Source: Patescibacteria group bacterium (GTDB lineage: Bacteria > Patescibacteriota > Minisyncoccia > Phycocordibacterales > PALSA-1337). From it: DNA of 6,165 bases. The notes below the pieces were generated by a model. The model had not been told where the DNA came from and made no database searches. It saw only the letters and a program-made list of their open reading frames with translations. Location: positions 1-6,165 of the forward strand of contig SCTV01000090.1 in the NCBI GenBank assembly GCA_004298345.1. Reading direction: 5' to 3'. A program made the translations under genes and the position numbers. Positions 1-6,077 of the stretch are shown piece after piece. Position 1 is the stretch's first letter. Every line of letters begins with the position of its first letter.

Positions 1-1
1 G

Positions 2-958
2 GTTTTTGGAGTTAACATCGAAACCATCGCAACAGATGATGATTCGGTTTCCATGCTGTTGACAATTCCAGTTTATAGAATGTCACCAGAAGTTCTCTTG
101 AGCAAACTCAAAGGTGTAAAAAAGGCTGCCGAAGAGATCATTAGGAAACAATATAAGTCGGTCGTCATTCAAGAAGAAACAAAAGAATATACGAGGCAGC
201 AGTGGAAGCAGGCTGTTGCCAGATTTGTTAAGTGGTTGAAGGGGATTGATGGAATTAGAGACGTAAAATACTCGGATGAATCAATATGGTTTGAGTGGAA
301 TAGTGTTCCGTTTGATTATAATACTTCAGAGTATCAATTAATGGCAGATGAAGGTCCTTCATTCAAGGACTGGCTTGTGAACAATGTGGGAACAACACCT
401 TCGAGAAGGTTTGATTTCACAAACTTTTCTGAGGATGAGTTTCTGAAACTTGTCAAGTGGTTTTTCAACCTCTATCACTTGTGGTTGGATACGAAAGATG
501 TTGCTGTAAATGATGTTGAAAAGTTTACAGAAGCGGTAAGAGACAAGCTCCTTGTAGACGAACAAATCAGCGGAATGTTTCCAAGAGGTTTTTCAGATCC
601 GGTTATAGAGGGGGTTCAGTTTTTCCTAGAGTTTGGTTTCAGACGAGTTCCTGACAGGGTTGGAAACCCTGTCGAAATCTCGTCTCAATTCGACCTTCAA
701 ATCGGATATAATCCAGAGTTTGATGCACACCGTCTCAAACCATATGTCAACAGACCTGCATGGATCAGGATTGTAGGCAGAAACCTTAAGAGTGGATATC
801 AAACTAATAATTTATTTAATCCCGAAACGGTTGTGTCATTTAGGTTGAGACACATGATCTTATACAGTTCCAACCAAGAGATTATAGATGAAGTTGCTGC
901 AATTGTTAAAGACATTCTTCTTCTTGTCCAATCAGCTATAAAGAAAACCAGTTCTTAG
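2..958 (+). CDS. Hypothetical protein, 5'-partial, first of two tandem paralogs
   Basis: I do not recognise the family. The first ATG in frame is at 53 and would give 301 aa, but the frame stays open for 17 more codons to the window edge and those codons look ordinary, so the true start is probably outside. It ends at TAG 956-958. Counting from the ATG at 53, it has an N-terminal charged helical stretch (about 10-65), a beta-like segment SIWFEWNS (77-84), a tryptophan-rich helix (130-147), then mixed strands, and closes with a long amphipathic helix (274-297). No signal peptide or membrane span is seen. It aligns along most of its length with the next gene: FVKWLKG/LLAWVNS, FKDWLVN/FFDWIIE, FLKLVKWFFNLYHLW/FLKLINRVHNLWIVW, DPVIEGVQF/NPVIQGVKF. 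It sits 11 nt upstream of that paralog, so the two are probably co-transcribed. It could be a structural or host-interaction protein, but nothing shows which. Confidence 0.8.
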   Translation, partial: VFGVNIETIATDDDSVSMLLTIPVYRMSPEVLLSKLKGVKKAAEEIIRKQYKSVVIQEETKEYTRQQWKQAVARFVKWLKGIDGIRDVKYSDESIWFEWNSVPFDYNTSEYQLMADEGPSFKDWLVNNVGTTPSRRFDFTNFSEDEFLKLVKWFFNLYHLWLDTKDVAVNDVEKFTEAVRDKLLVDEQISGMFPRGFSDPVIEGVQFFLEFGFRRVPDRVGNPVEISSQFDLQIGYNPEFDAHRLKPYVNRPAWIRIVGRNLKSGYQTNNLFNPETVVSFRLRHMILYSSNQEIIDEVAAIVKDILLLVQSAIKKTSS

Positions 959-963
959 GGAAA
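957..963 (+). promoter_or_regulatory. Shine-Dalgarno-like AGGGAAA before the GTG at 970
   Basis: The motif overlaps the TAG stop of the upstream gene. Its AGGGA core ends 8 nt before the GTG, a normal spacing, and it supports GTG as start because no in-frame ATG exists nearby. It is the only fair ribosome-binding motif among the genes here. Confidence 0.45.
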
Positions 964-969
964 GCTAAA

Positions 970-1830
970 GTGAAACCACTCGGTTTGTTTAACGGTGTTT
1001 ATGAGTCATCTAGCAACCGACCTCTCGAAGTGTTGTTAGCGTGGGTTAACAGCACCCCTGGTGTTTCAGATGTAAAATCTGAGATGTTTGGTATTGAATT
1101 CGAGTGGGAAGGTATTGGGTGGCTGTTAAGGGAAGACTATGAAGGTAGCAAGATTGTGTTGGTTGTTAGGTTGGCTAAAGATCAAGACTTTTTCGATTGG
1201 ATTATTGAGCAGAAAAGAGACTTAAATTTATCAATAAAAGATCCATACAACAAGTCGTTGTCAGAAGAAAACTGGCGAAGTCAGTTTCTCAAACTAATCA
1301 ATCGAGTTCATAATCTTTGGATTGTTTGGAAGGAAGGAAAGAAGGCAGAAGACAGAGATCATGGTCTCTACTCGGAAGCAGTTAAATCCAAACTCCTTCA
1401 GCAGATGCCCGAGTTGTTTGTTGCTTCATTCAACACAGACAACCCAGTTATTCAAGGCGTCAAGTTTAAATTCAAGCTTGACAGTTTATCGTGGCGTTCC
1501 TATGTCCGGTTTGATTTCAAATTAGAAATCAATGACAAAACCGCTGATCCAGGCTGGTTGACAGATGTTAATGTCAAATCCATAATTTCGTTCAAAACGA
1601 TATATCCACAAGTTACTTTTGATAAGACGATATCTTTTACTGTCATAAAGTCGCCCGATTCATTATCCAACGAAGAAATCGTCGATCAAATGGTGACAAC
1701 AATAAAAGAAGTATTTATGAAAGTGGGAACAGCTATAACAACAGCACGTAGTCGTTGGTCGTCCTTGATGGAAATAATTTTTGACCCCCTCCGCACATCT
1801 ACCATCAAACGAAATACGAGACCTAGTTGA
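970..1830 (+). CDS. Hypothetical protein, second of two tandem paralogs
   Basis: A 286-aa protein of unrecognised family, starting at GTG with an AGGGA motif 8 nt upstream. It is a diverged paralog of the preceding gene: colinear blocks include IEFEWEG (42-48) against SIWFEWN, the Trp-containing helix 106-123, YSEAVKSKLL (134-143) against FTEAVRDKLL, NPVIQGVKF (158-166), and the closing helix NEEIVDQMVTTIKEVF (234-249) against NQEIIDEVAAIVKDIL. It lacks about 35 N-terminal residues that the first copy has. No export signal or membrane segment is visible. The last 25 residues (about 262-286) run past the point where the paralog ends and look less natural. In that tail the next gene overlaps in the +1 frame, so the real C-terminus may differ: a +1 shift at the CCCCC run (1785-1789) would join the two frames into one protein of about 416 aa. 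Confidence 0.8.
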   Translation: MKPLGLFNGVYESSSNRPLEVLLAWVNSTPGVSDVKSEMFGIEFEWEGIGWLLREDYEGSKIVLVVRLAKDQDFFDWIIEQKRDLNLSIKDPYNKSLSEENWRSQFLKLINRVHNLWIVWKEGKKAEDRDHGLYSEAVKSKLLQQMPELFVASFNTDNPVIQGVKFKFKLDSLSWRSYVRFDFKLEINDKTADPGWLTDVNVKSIISFKTIYPQVTFDKTISFTVIKSPDSLSNEEIVDQMVTTIKEVFMKVGTAITTARSRWSSLMEIIFDPLRTSTIKRNTRPS

Positions 1831-2221
1831 AAGGTTTCATGAAACGATAGAAAATGAGTTTGCTTCTATGCCTGGTTGGAATGTTGTGTCGTATAACGAT
1901 GCTGGGTATTCAGAAATGAAAAACCGTGAACATGGTATAAGAGTACAAGTTCGTGTCATTTTGCCAGGAATCGAAGATCAAATCTATCCTCGGTTTTATG
2001 TCGTGTTAGAAAAAACAATCCCCGAATCTGAGGTCGATAGGTTTAACAACTATAATCTCGGTTTAAAAATGTCTGCAAAAGGTGCTCGTGGAGGACTTTC
2101 AAATCCGCACATAATACCCACAGGGACCGTGCTGTATAGTCTATCACTAGAAGATCCACAGGGTTTTATAAAAGTAATAAAACAAGCTATCGCTGCGAGT
2201 CAAGAGTTGTCTGAAGTTTGA
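1781..2221 (+). CDS. Hypothetical protein overlapping the second paralog
   Basis: A 146-aa protein of unrecognised family. The frame opens after TAA at 1775-1777. TTG 1781 is the first usable start, and the next in-frame ATG (1868) would remove a convincing N-terminal helix (residues about 9-24), so I keep TTG although no ribosome site supports it. It overlaps the preceding gene by 50 nt. The middle is beta-rich (RVQVRVILPG, YPRFYVVLE) and it ends in an amphipathic helix with an Ala-rich face (about 127-143). The helix-PG-xxxV pattern near residues 18-36 (ASMPGWNVVSYN) resembles NSTPGVSDVKSE and KGIDGIRDVKYS in the two upstream paralogs, so a distant relationship is possible but unproven. The alternative is that it is the C-terminal part of the upstream gene, reached by programmed or artefactual +1 frameshift at 1785-1789. 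Confidence 0.7.
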   Translation: MTPSAHLPSNEIRDLVERFHETIENEFASMPGWNVVSYNDAGYSEMKNREHGIRVQVRVILPGIEDQIYPRFYVVLEKTIPESEVDRFNNYNLGLKMSAKGARGGLSNPHIIPTGTVLYSLSLEDPQGFIKVIKQAIAASQELSEV

Positions 2222-2304
2222 AGCACGACAAAGTTTTAGTTTCGAATTAACACAGCAACGTGCTGCATTAAACAACGCTTAACATTCCGAGCAACTCTAG
2301 GTTT

Positions 2305-2967
2305 ATGAACTACAGTTGGCGGTTATCGTTGTTGGGATTGCTGGGGGTTGTTGTTTCAGTGAACTGTGTAGAGTCTGGAAATCCAAATCCGTTTCTTACT
2401 GAAGGTCGAGATATCGTTCCAGATTCAGGAACGATAGAGGATTCTGTTGCATCACCAAGAATCTATGCGACACACAACGCTTATGTTTGTTACTGTAGAT
2501 GGCAAGTTCCTTTAAGTTGTCTTACTAACAACTGGTGGTGTGGATTGCCATTCACTGGAACTACCAGAGTTGATGGATACTGCGACTATGGTTCTAGAGA
2601 AGCAAGGCTGTGTTTCTCTCCAGCGTTGTTCGCATTCCCAACCTTGTCTGTTTCTAATCTGGAGTTTGATTGTAGGGACAGGGTTGGTCCTATTATTGGT
2701 GAAGCATTGAGAGCAGAGTTTGTTTGGTGTTCTGCTGCCTGTGCCATTAGATTCGGGTGTTCTGCTATAAGAACAGATGGTTCTGCTGAGTCGTTTACAG
2801 ATTCTAGATGCAACACTCAATGTGTTCCAGTTCCGTTGATGTCATCAACTGCCGATCCAAGGTTTAGAACCAACCTGTTAACTGCAACGTACATACCAGC
2901 TTCGTTTCCAAGACCTGTGTGTAGAGGCTATATCCAAGAAGATTCCAGCCAGCTTTGCAGACTGTAG
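2305..2967 (+). CDS. Cys-rich exported protein, possible lipoprotein
   Basis: A 220-aa protein of unrecognised family starting at ATG, 83 nt after the previous stop. The N-terminus has one Arg (6), a hydrophobic core (about 7-19) and Cys21 in the context VSVNC. That is close to a signal peptidase II site, but Asn at -1 is unusual, so a lipid anchor is likely rather than certain. The next 30 residues are Pro/Gly/Asp/Ser-rich and look like a flexible linker. The rest holds 14 more Cys (62, 64, 72, 79, 93, 103, 123, 142, 146, 152, 169, 173, 206, 218). The even number fits up to seven disulfides if Cys21 is acylated; this is inference. Trp and aromatic residues are common and no catalytic motif is visible. 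Expected location is periplasm or cell surface. The zinc protease at 3472 is the other exported product nearby, which suggests a shared extracytoplasmic role. Confidence 0.8.
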   Translation: MNYSWRLSLLGLLGVVVSVNCVESGNPNPFLTEGRDIVPDSGTIEDSVASPRIYATHNAYVCYCRWQVPLSCLTNNWWCGLPFTGTTRVDGYCDYGSREARLCFSPALFAFPTLSVSNLEFDCRDRVGPIIGEALRAEFVWCSAACAIRFGCSAIRTDGSAESFTDSRCNTQCVPVPLMSSTADPRFRTNLLTATYIPASFPRPVCRGYIQEDSSQLCRL

Positions 2968-2988
2968 ATCATTGACATAATTAAGTTC

Positions 2989-3084
2989 GTGAAACAATTA
3001 CTAGAGAGACTCTTATATGAAGAAGAAGAGGATTTATACTTTCTTAATAATTTCTATGATTTGTTGACTGAAACTGGTGATTAG
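2989..3084 (+). CDS. Possible 31-aa micro-ORF
   Basis: GTG at 2989 to TAG at 3082-3084 encodes a short acidic peptide. Its N-terminal half KQLLERLLYEEEED (residues 2-15) would form an amphipathic helix, followed by an aromatic stretch. The frame is the same as that of the preceding gene and is open right after its TAG (2965-2967), so non-standard ATT/ATC starts could extend it by up to 8 codons. The stop lies 3 nt before a GTG at 3088 that could start the next gene, a spacing typical of coupled genes. No ribosome-binding motif is seen. The length is short enough that chance is a real alternative. Confidence 0.3.
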   Translation: MKQLLERLLYEEEEDLYFLNNFYDLLTETGD

Positions 3085-3124
3085 ACGGTGACGAGACGTT
3101 CACCCAAAAAAACTATTTGGAGCT

Positions 3125-3421
3125 TTGTACTCGTATGGAAGCGGTTTCCAGTTTCATTTAACATTGACGTTTGGTTTGAAAACCCATCTTAACGCCCCGG
3201 GAGTCAAGGAAAACCTGTTATTAAACCAGATGAACGTAGCTGCGGAACGAATTTTTGGTTTAGATCCTCAATCATTCGACATTTTTTCTGAATGGAGTCC
3301 CCAGCAACAAGTTGTTGCTCTCATAATACCATTTGATGAAACTCAGTTCGAGTCCAGAGAACTGGTTGGGAAGATGACAGGGATGGTCGCTGCTGGTAAT
3401 CAAATTCTAACTGGTTTATAA
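3125..3421 (+). CDS. Small hypothetical protein, start uncertain
   Basis: A 98-aa reading if TTG 3125 is the start; the frame opens after TGA 3089-3091 and the first in-frame ATG is only near 3230. The family is not recognised. From about residue 24 on the protein is convincing: an Asn/Ala helix with NVAAERIFGLDP, then WSPQQQVVALIIPFDE as a likely strand, then a closing helix. The N-terminus is doubtful. GGAG at 3119-3122 is only 2 nt from TTG, too close for a normal site. In the neighbouring frame GTG 3088 begins 34 good-looking codons (ending WFENPS) that stop at TAA 3190-3192. Joining the two frames by +1 at the stop would give about 110 aa, a plausible alternative gene model with a start 3 nt after the micro-ORF. 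No export signal is seen in either version. Confidence 0.6.
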   Translation: MYSYGSGFQFHLTLTFGLKTHLNAPGVKENLLLNQMNVAAERIFGLDPQSFDIFSEWSPQQQVVALIIPFDETQFESRELVGKMTGMVAAGNQILTGL

Positions 3422-3445
3422 CAGTTCGATTATGTTGAATCGTTC

Positions 3446-3469
3446 GTTTAACTTTTGTTATAGTTAAAC
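3446..3469 (+). other. 8-bp stem-loop just upstream of the protease start
   Basis: GTTTAACT (3446-3453) pairs perfectly with AGTTAAAC (3462-3469) around an 8-nt loop and ends 2 nt before ATG 3472. It is AT-rich and not followed by a T-run, so it is a poor intrinsic terminator. It could limit ribosome access to the protease start, or be a protein-binding inverted repeat. No Shine-Dalgarno motif is present around it. Confidence 0.35.
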
Positions 3470-3471
3470 TT

Positions 3472-4113
3472 ATGAGGCAACAACGGGGCAGAGCATCAAC
3501 GATCTTTCGTTGGATGTTCTCTGCACTCATAGTTGTGTATTCGGGTTATTCTGGTTGTTGTGTGGTTCAGCACCCTACAAGGTTGAGGGCTCCAACCACA
3601 ATACTAAGCAACACATGCCATACATTTGTCCCACTGAATCATACACACCAAGGACTGTTGAGAATAAGGTTTGATCGAAGGTTCACGTTTCATGAAACGA
3701 TGACCATGCAACAGACGTATGATTGGATCAGTGTTTTAGGCTTGCAGCCTGTTACGGTGTTCAGAGAAGGTGAAGAACATTTGTTTGTTTCATGGTGGCG
3801 GAACAACCAACCCAATGATTCAGTCATAGGATACTACCCAACTGCTACAAACAAAATATACATTGATACATCCAGACTAATGAACACGTTTCAAATACAA
3901 AACACGTTTATGCACGAACTTGGTCATTGGCTCGGTATGGGACATGTGTGTAGGTTTCCATTGGAACGTGGACACAGAGATAGACCTGTGTTGTGTTCCC
4001 CGGTTGGGTATGGTATTACCATGATGAATCCATCAGTGGAGTACCTTCTCCCAGTCCTTCCAACATACTTGGATATCCTAGAACTCAGAAGAGTTCTGGA
4101 ATGTGATAGATAG
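3472..4113 (+). CDS. Exported metzincin-type (matrixin-like) zinc metalloprotease
   Basis: A 213-aa predicted peptidase. HELGHWLGMGH (148-158) is the full metzincin zinc signature HExxHxxGxxH: His148, His152 and His158 would bind zinc and Glu149 would activate water. Met184 or Met185 in GITMMNP lies at the right distance to be the Met-turn below the site. These features define metzincins, and the short domain is most like bacterial matrixin-family proteins. The N-terminus is basic (1-13) with a hydrophobic core (14-23) and SGCC at 27-30, so it is exported and perhaps lipid-anchored at Cys29; the lipobox is imperfect because Tyr26 is at -3. Cys160 and Cys175 could form a disulfide beside the active site, and Cys49/Cys211 another. 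No PRCGxPD cysteine-switch propeptide is present, so latency, if any, works differently. ATG 3472 keeps the whole signal peptide. It is the last gene of the plus-strand block; its substrate is unknown. Confidence 0.88.
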   Translation: MRQQRGRASTIFRWMFSALIVVYSGYSGCCVVQHPTRLRAPTTILSNTCHTFVPLNHTHQGLLRIRFDRRFTFHETMTMQQTYDWISVLGLQPVTVFREGEEHLFVSWWRNNQPNDSVIGYYPTATNKIYIDTSRLMNTFQIQNTFMHELGHWLGMGHVCRFPLERGHRDRPVLCSPVGYGITMMNPSVEYLLPVLPTYLDILELRRVLECDR

Positions 4114-4253
4114 TTCCAGGTGTTGGTCTTACCAGTTGGTTTATTGTTTGAAACAACACCAATATATGATCGACAGTGTTACCTCCAAAAATTGTTGTAG
4201 TTGAACAGCACTTCGTCCTATGTTATCAACTGGGACTTCAGGGGGCGTTCTTC
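4114..4253. other. Convergent intergenic region with two weak hairpins
   Basis: This 140-nt gap separates the protease stop from the methyltransferase stop on the opposite strand. GGTGTTG (4119-4125) can pair with CAACACC (4154-4160) over a long loop. AGTTGAACA (4199-4207) can pair with TGT-TA-TCAACT (4221-4231) with a 2-nt bulge, about 23 nt beyond the methyltransferase stop. Neither is directly followed by a clear T-run on the relevant strand. A terminator is expected here from the layout, but the sequence supports it only weakly. I see no gene or RNA in the gap. Confidence 0.3.
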
Positions 4254-4904
4254 TTAGAATCTTTTTCTCAAGATCCAATTAATCCCTTGTGGTGCCACAG
4301 GACAGCCTATTTCAGCACAGAATGCGAGCACAGCACCTCGCACACCGCTCCAATCCCAATCATCTCCGAACAAAATCGCACCTGGAGACAACACTTGCCA
4401 GAACGCTTCTAGATCGTTATACACATCTCTGAACTCGTGAGATCCATCAACATAGATCAAGTCGGCTTTAATGCCATATTCTTTTAAAAGTTCTGCACCA
4501 GATACTGATGTCAAAGGTATTGGCATAAGAACATCTTCAACGTCGTTGTTCAGTACGTTTGTCATGAAGTCTTCAAAGAAGGTTGGGTAACCGTTTCTAA
4601 GATGAAGGTGTTTTCTGAGGTTCTTGTCGGCCCAGTGTTCTTTGGAACCTAGCCATGTATCAAAGCATAAAAGGCATGAGTCATTAGATAAACCTTGAGC
4701 TTTGATGTTGCTTGCCATGTTGATGGAACTCTGTCCCATCCAGCTTCCAACTTCCACAACCAACTTTGGTTTTATTTCATTAATCAAGTTACCGAAAATC
4801 GGTGTGTCTCCATTCCAACCAAAGAATGTTGGGTCTGGTTTTGGTCGGAACGTTTTGAAAGGATCTTCCAACTCCAGGGTTGTTAACAGTTGTTGTTTGT
4901 TCAT
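4254..4904 (-). CDS. Class I SAM-dependent methyltransferase (Methyltransf_24 / CmcI-like)
   Basis: A 216-aa cytoplasmic protein with the Rossmann-type motifs of class I methyltransferases. VVEVGSWMGQSS (49-60) is the glycine-rich SAM-binding motif I. CFDTWLG (80-86) supplies the acidic residue after strand 2. DLIYVDGSHEF (148-158) and SPGAILFGDDWDW (173-185) are the YVDGSH and GDDW signatures seen in the Methyltransf_24 and cephalosporin-hydroxylase-like group. Members often modify sugars, small molecules or glycan precursors, but the substrate cannot be read from the sequence. Length is normal for a single catalytic domain, and no export signal or extra domain is present. ATG 4904 overlaps the TGA of the upstream gene (ATGA), so translation is probably coupled. 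It is last in the minus-strand operon. Confidence 0.85.
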   Translation of the reverse strand: MNKQQLLTTLELEDPFKTFRPKPDPTFFGWNGDTPIFGNLINEIKPKLVVEVGSWMGQSSINMASNIKAQGLSNDSCLLCFDTWLGSKEHWADKNLRKHLHLRNGYPTFFEDFMTNVLNNDVEDVLMPIPLTSVSGAELLKEYGIKADLIYVDGSHEFRDVYNDLEAFWQVLSPGAILFGDDWDWSGVRGAVLAFCAEIGCPVAPQGINWILRKRF

Positions 4905-5224
4905 TGTAGTATGGAAGATGCTTTAGGAGCAGAGTGTTGAACGGCTTCTGCTTGTTGCAGCATTTTTTGTATCATTGAATCGAACCATGCGTTATACTCG
5001 GGTGTTGGTACCAAAGTTCCCAGTTGTTCTGAGGATTCTTCGACCTTTAGTTGTCTCATGTGGTCAACAACGTTGGTGTTTGTTAACAATGCTATTTGAA
5101 GAAGTCTTGATAGCACTGCAATACATTCGTCTGACAACGTGAACACAACTCTGTCTTTGTTGTTAAAGGCTGGAGTGGGTGTTGGTCTGTCAGACAGTGT
5201 AGTTGAAGGGTTTATTGGGGACAT
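4901..5224 (-). CDS. Hypothetical 107-aa protein between dnaJ-like and methyltransferase genes
   Basis: The family is not recognised. ATG 5224 follows the dnaJ-like stop by 4 nt, and its own TGA overlaps the ATG of the methyltransferase, so all three are almost certainly one operon; this tight packing is the main support for the gene. The first 25 residues are Pro/Thr/Ser-rich and probably disordered. A hydrophobic helix follows (about 31-50), then an acidic linker and a second amphipathic helix with Trp, Met and Gln (about 76-95). There is no export signal, membrane span, zinc motif or catalytic signature. A two-helix adaptor or partner of a neighbouring gene product is conceivable, but this is a guess from size and position. 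Confidence 0.7.
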   Translation of the reverse strand: MSPINPSTTLSDRPTPTPAFNNKDRVVFTLSDECIAVLSRLLQIALLTNTNVVDHMRQLKVEESSEQLGTLVPTPEYNAWFDSMIQKMLQQAEAVQHSAPKASSILQ

Positions 5225-5228
5225 TGTG

Positions 5229-6077
5229 TTAAGTGGATGATGGCTGAGTTATGACAGAGTTGTATAAAGCATCCAGTTGTTCTAACAGCACTGTCTCTTT
5301 GTCGATGAATTCGTTGTTTAATGTTGGTGTTGTAGTGGTCAAGTCAACAGACATTAGTTCTATTAGCAGAAACAGATCTGTTCGATCTTTGATTGATCCC
5401 ATTGGTGACTTCACAAGACCTTTGCCTTTAAGTCGAATAAGTTGTCCCAAGTCTATCCTGGGTGGTATTTTGATGTTAGTGGTTCCACCTTCAAGCAGTG
5501 GTGTTGTTATGGTTGTACCGAGTATTAGTTGTGGGTATGTCAGTCTGATTGTTCTTACAACTCTACCTTCTTCGTATATTTCGGTATCCGGGGGTAACAC
5601 TGTATCAACGTTTACCAACAACACCAGACCTGGATCTATTTGCTGTCTGAGTTGACTCCCCAGTGGGAATCCAGGTGGTATGTTTATCTTCAATGGTTGT
5701 TTAACTTTCCTGGTACCATTGCCGCTACATGGTTCACACGGGTTTTGACCTTTCCCGGAACCTTGGCACTGAGCACATGTCATTCTCATTTGTATTCCAG
5801 GTTCATTTCTTGTGAACATACCTGTACCACCACAGCTACTACATGGCTCCGTGGCAACAAATACCTTACCAACACCAAGGCACTGCAAACACGCAGCGTC
5901 ACAGTCTATGTCAATCTCAACTTTTTTTCCAAGAATAAGGTCTTTAAGTTCGAGGGTTATTGATTTTGCTATTGCTGTTGGTTTTGCCACTGGCATCTTT
6001 TTTTTAGATTTGTGTCCGAACATGTTTGGCATGTTTCTGAAGAACCATCCCAAGTCCACATCATCTTGGTGTTGTTG
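5229..6077 (-). CDS. DnaJ-like (class A Hsp40) chaperone, N-terminus missing
   Basis: The product has the class A Hsp40 zinc-binding domain and C-terminal substrate-binding region. Numbering from the apparent GTG at 6089, four zinc motifs follow in order: CLQCLGVG (67-74), CSSCGGTG (83-90), CAQCQGSG (105-112) and CEPCSGNG (118-125). ITLELKDLILGKK (44-56) leads in as in DnaJ, and INIPPGFPLGSQLR and IKIPPRIDLGQLIRLKGKG match the two C-terminal subdomains, the first shorter than usual. Such proteins hold unfolded clients and pass them to Hsp70. No J domain or HPD motif is in the window. The GTG start and the first four residues lie in the right arm of a perfect inverted repeat that is probably a fold-back artefact, so I end the trustworthy coding at 6077 and treat the gene as 5'-partial; a J domain may lie upstream. 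If the repeat is real, the gene would be a J-less variant of 286 aa. It leads a tight operon with the next two genes. Confidence 0.88.
   Translation of the reverse strand, partial: QQHQDDVDLGWFFRNMPNMFGHKSKKKMPVAKPTAIAKSITLELKDLILGKKVEIDIDCDAACLQCLGVGKVFVATEPCSSCGGTGMFTRNEPGIQMRMTCAQCQGSGKGQNPCEPCSGNGTRKVKQPLKINIPPGFPLGSQLRQQIDPGLVLLVNVDTVLPPDTEIYEEGRVVRTIRLTYPQLILGTTITTPLLEGGTTNIKIPPRIDLGQLIRLKGKGLVKSPMGSIKDRTDLFLLIELMSVDLTTTTPTLNNEFIDKETVLLEQLDALYNSVITQPSST

Noticed and set aside
2222..2264. Hairpin AGCACG/CGTGCT after the gene ending at 2221
   Set aside because: Only 6 bp with a 31-nt loop and no T-run; too weak to call a terminator.
2512..2820. Minus-strand open frames inside the Cys-rich gene
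   Set aside because: The plus strand has an ATG, signal peptide and consistent Cys-rich protein; the reverse frames lack a credible start or domain.
2972..3000. Possible promoter: TTGACA at 2972-2977
   Set aside because: At 17-nt spacing the -10 position reads CAATTA, which does not resemble TATAAT; a lone -35 match in AT-rich DNA is weak.
4119..4231. Intrinsic terminators between the convergent genes
   Set aside because: The stems are short, bulged or widely looped and lack adjacent T-runs, so I report only a low-confidence intergenic region.
4695..4926. Plus-strand open frames across the methyltransferase start and the end of the 107-aa gene
   Set aside because: They oppose genes supported by clear motifs and an ATGA overlap, and their products show no recognisable features.
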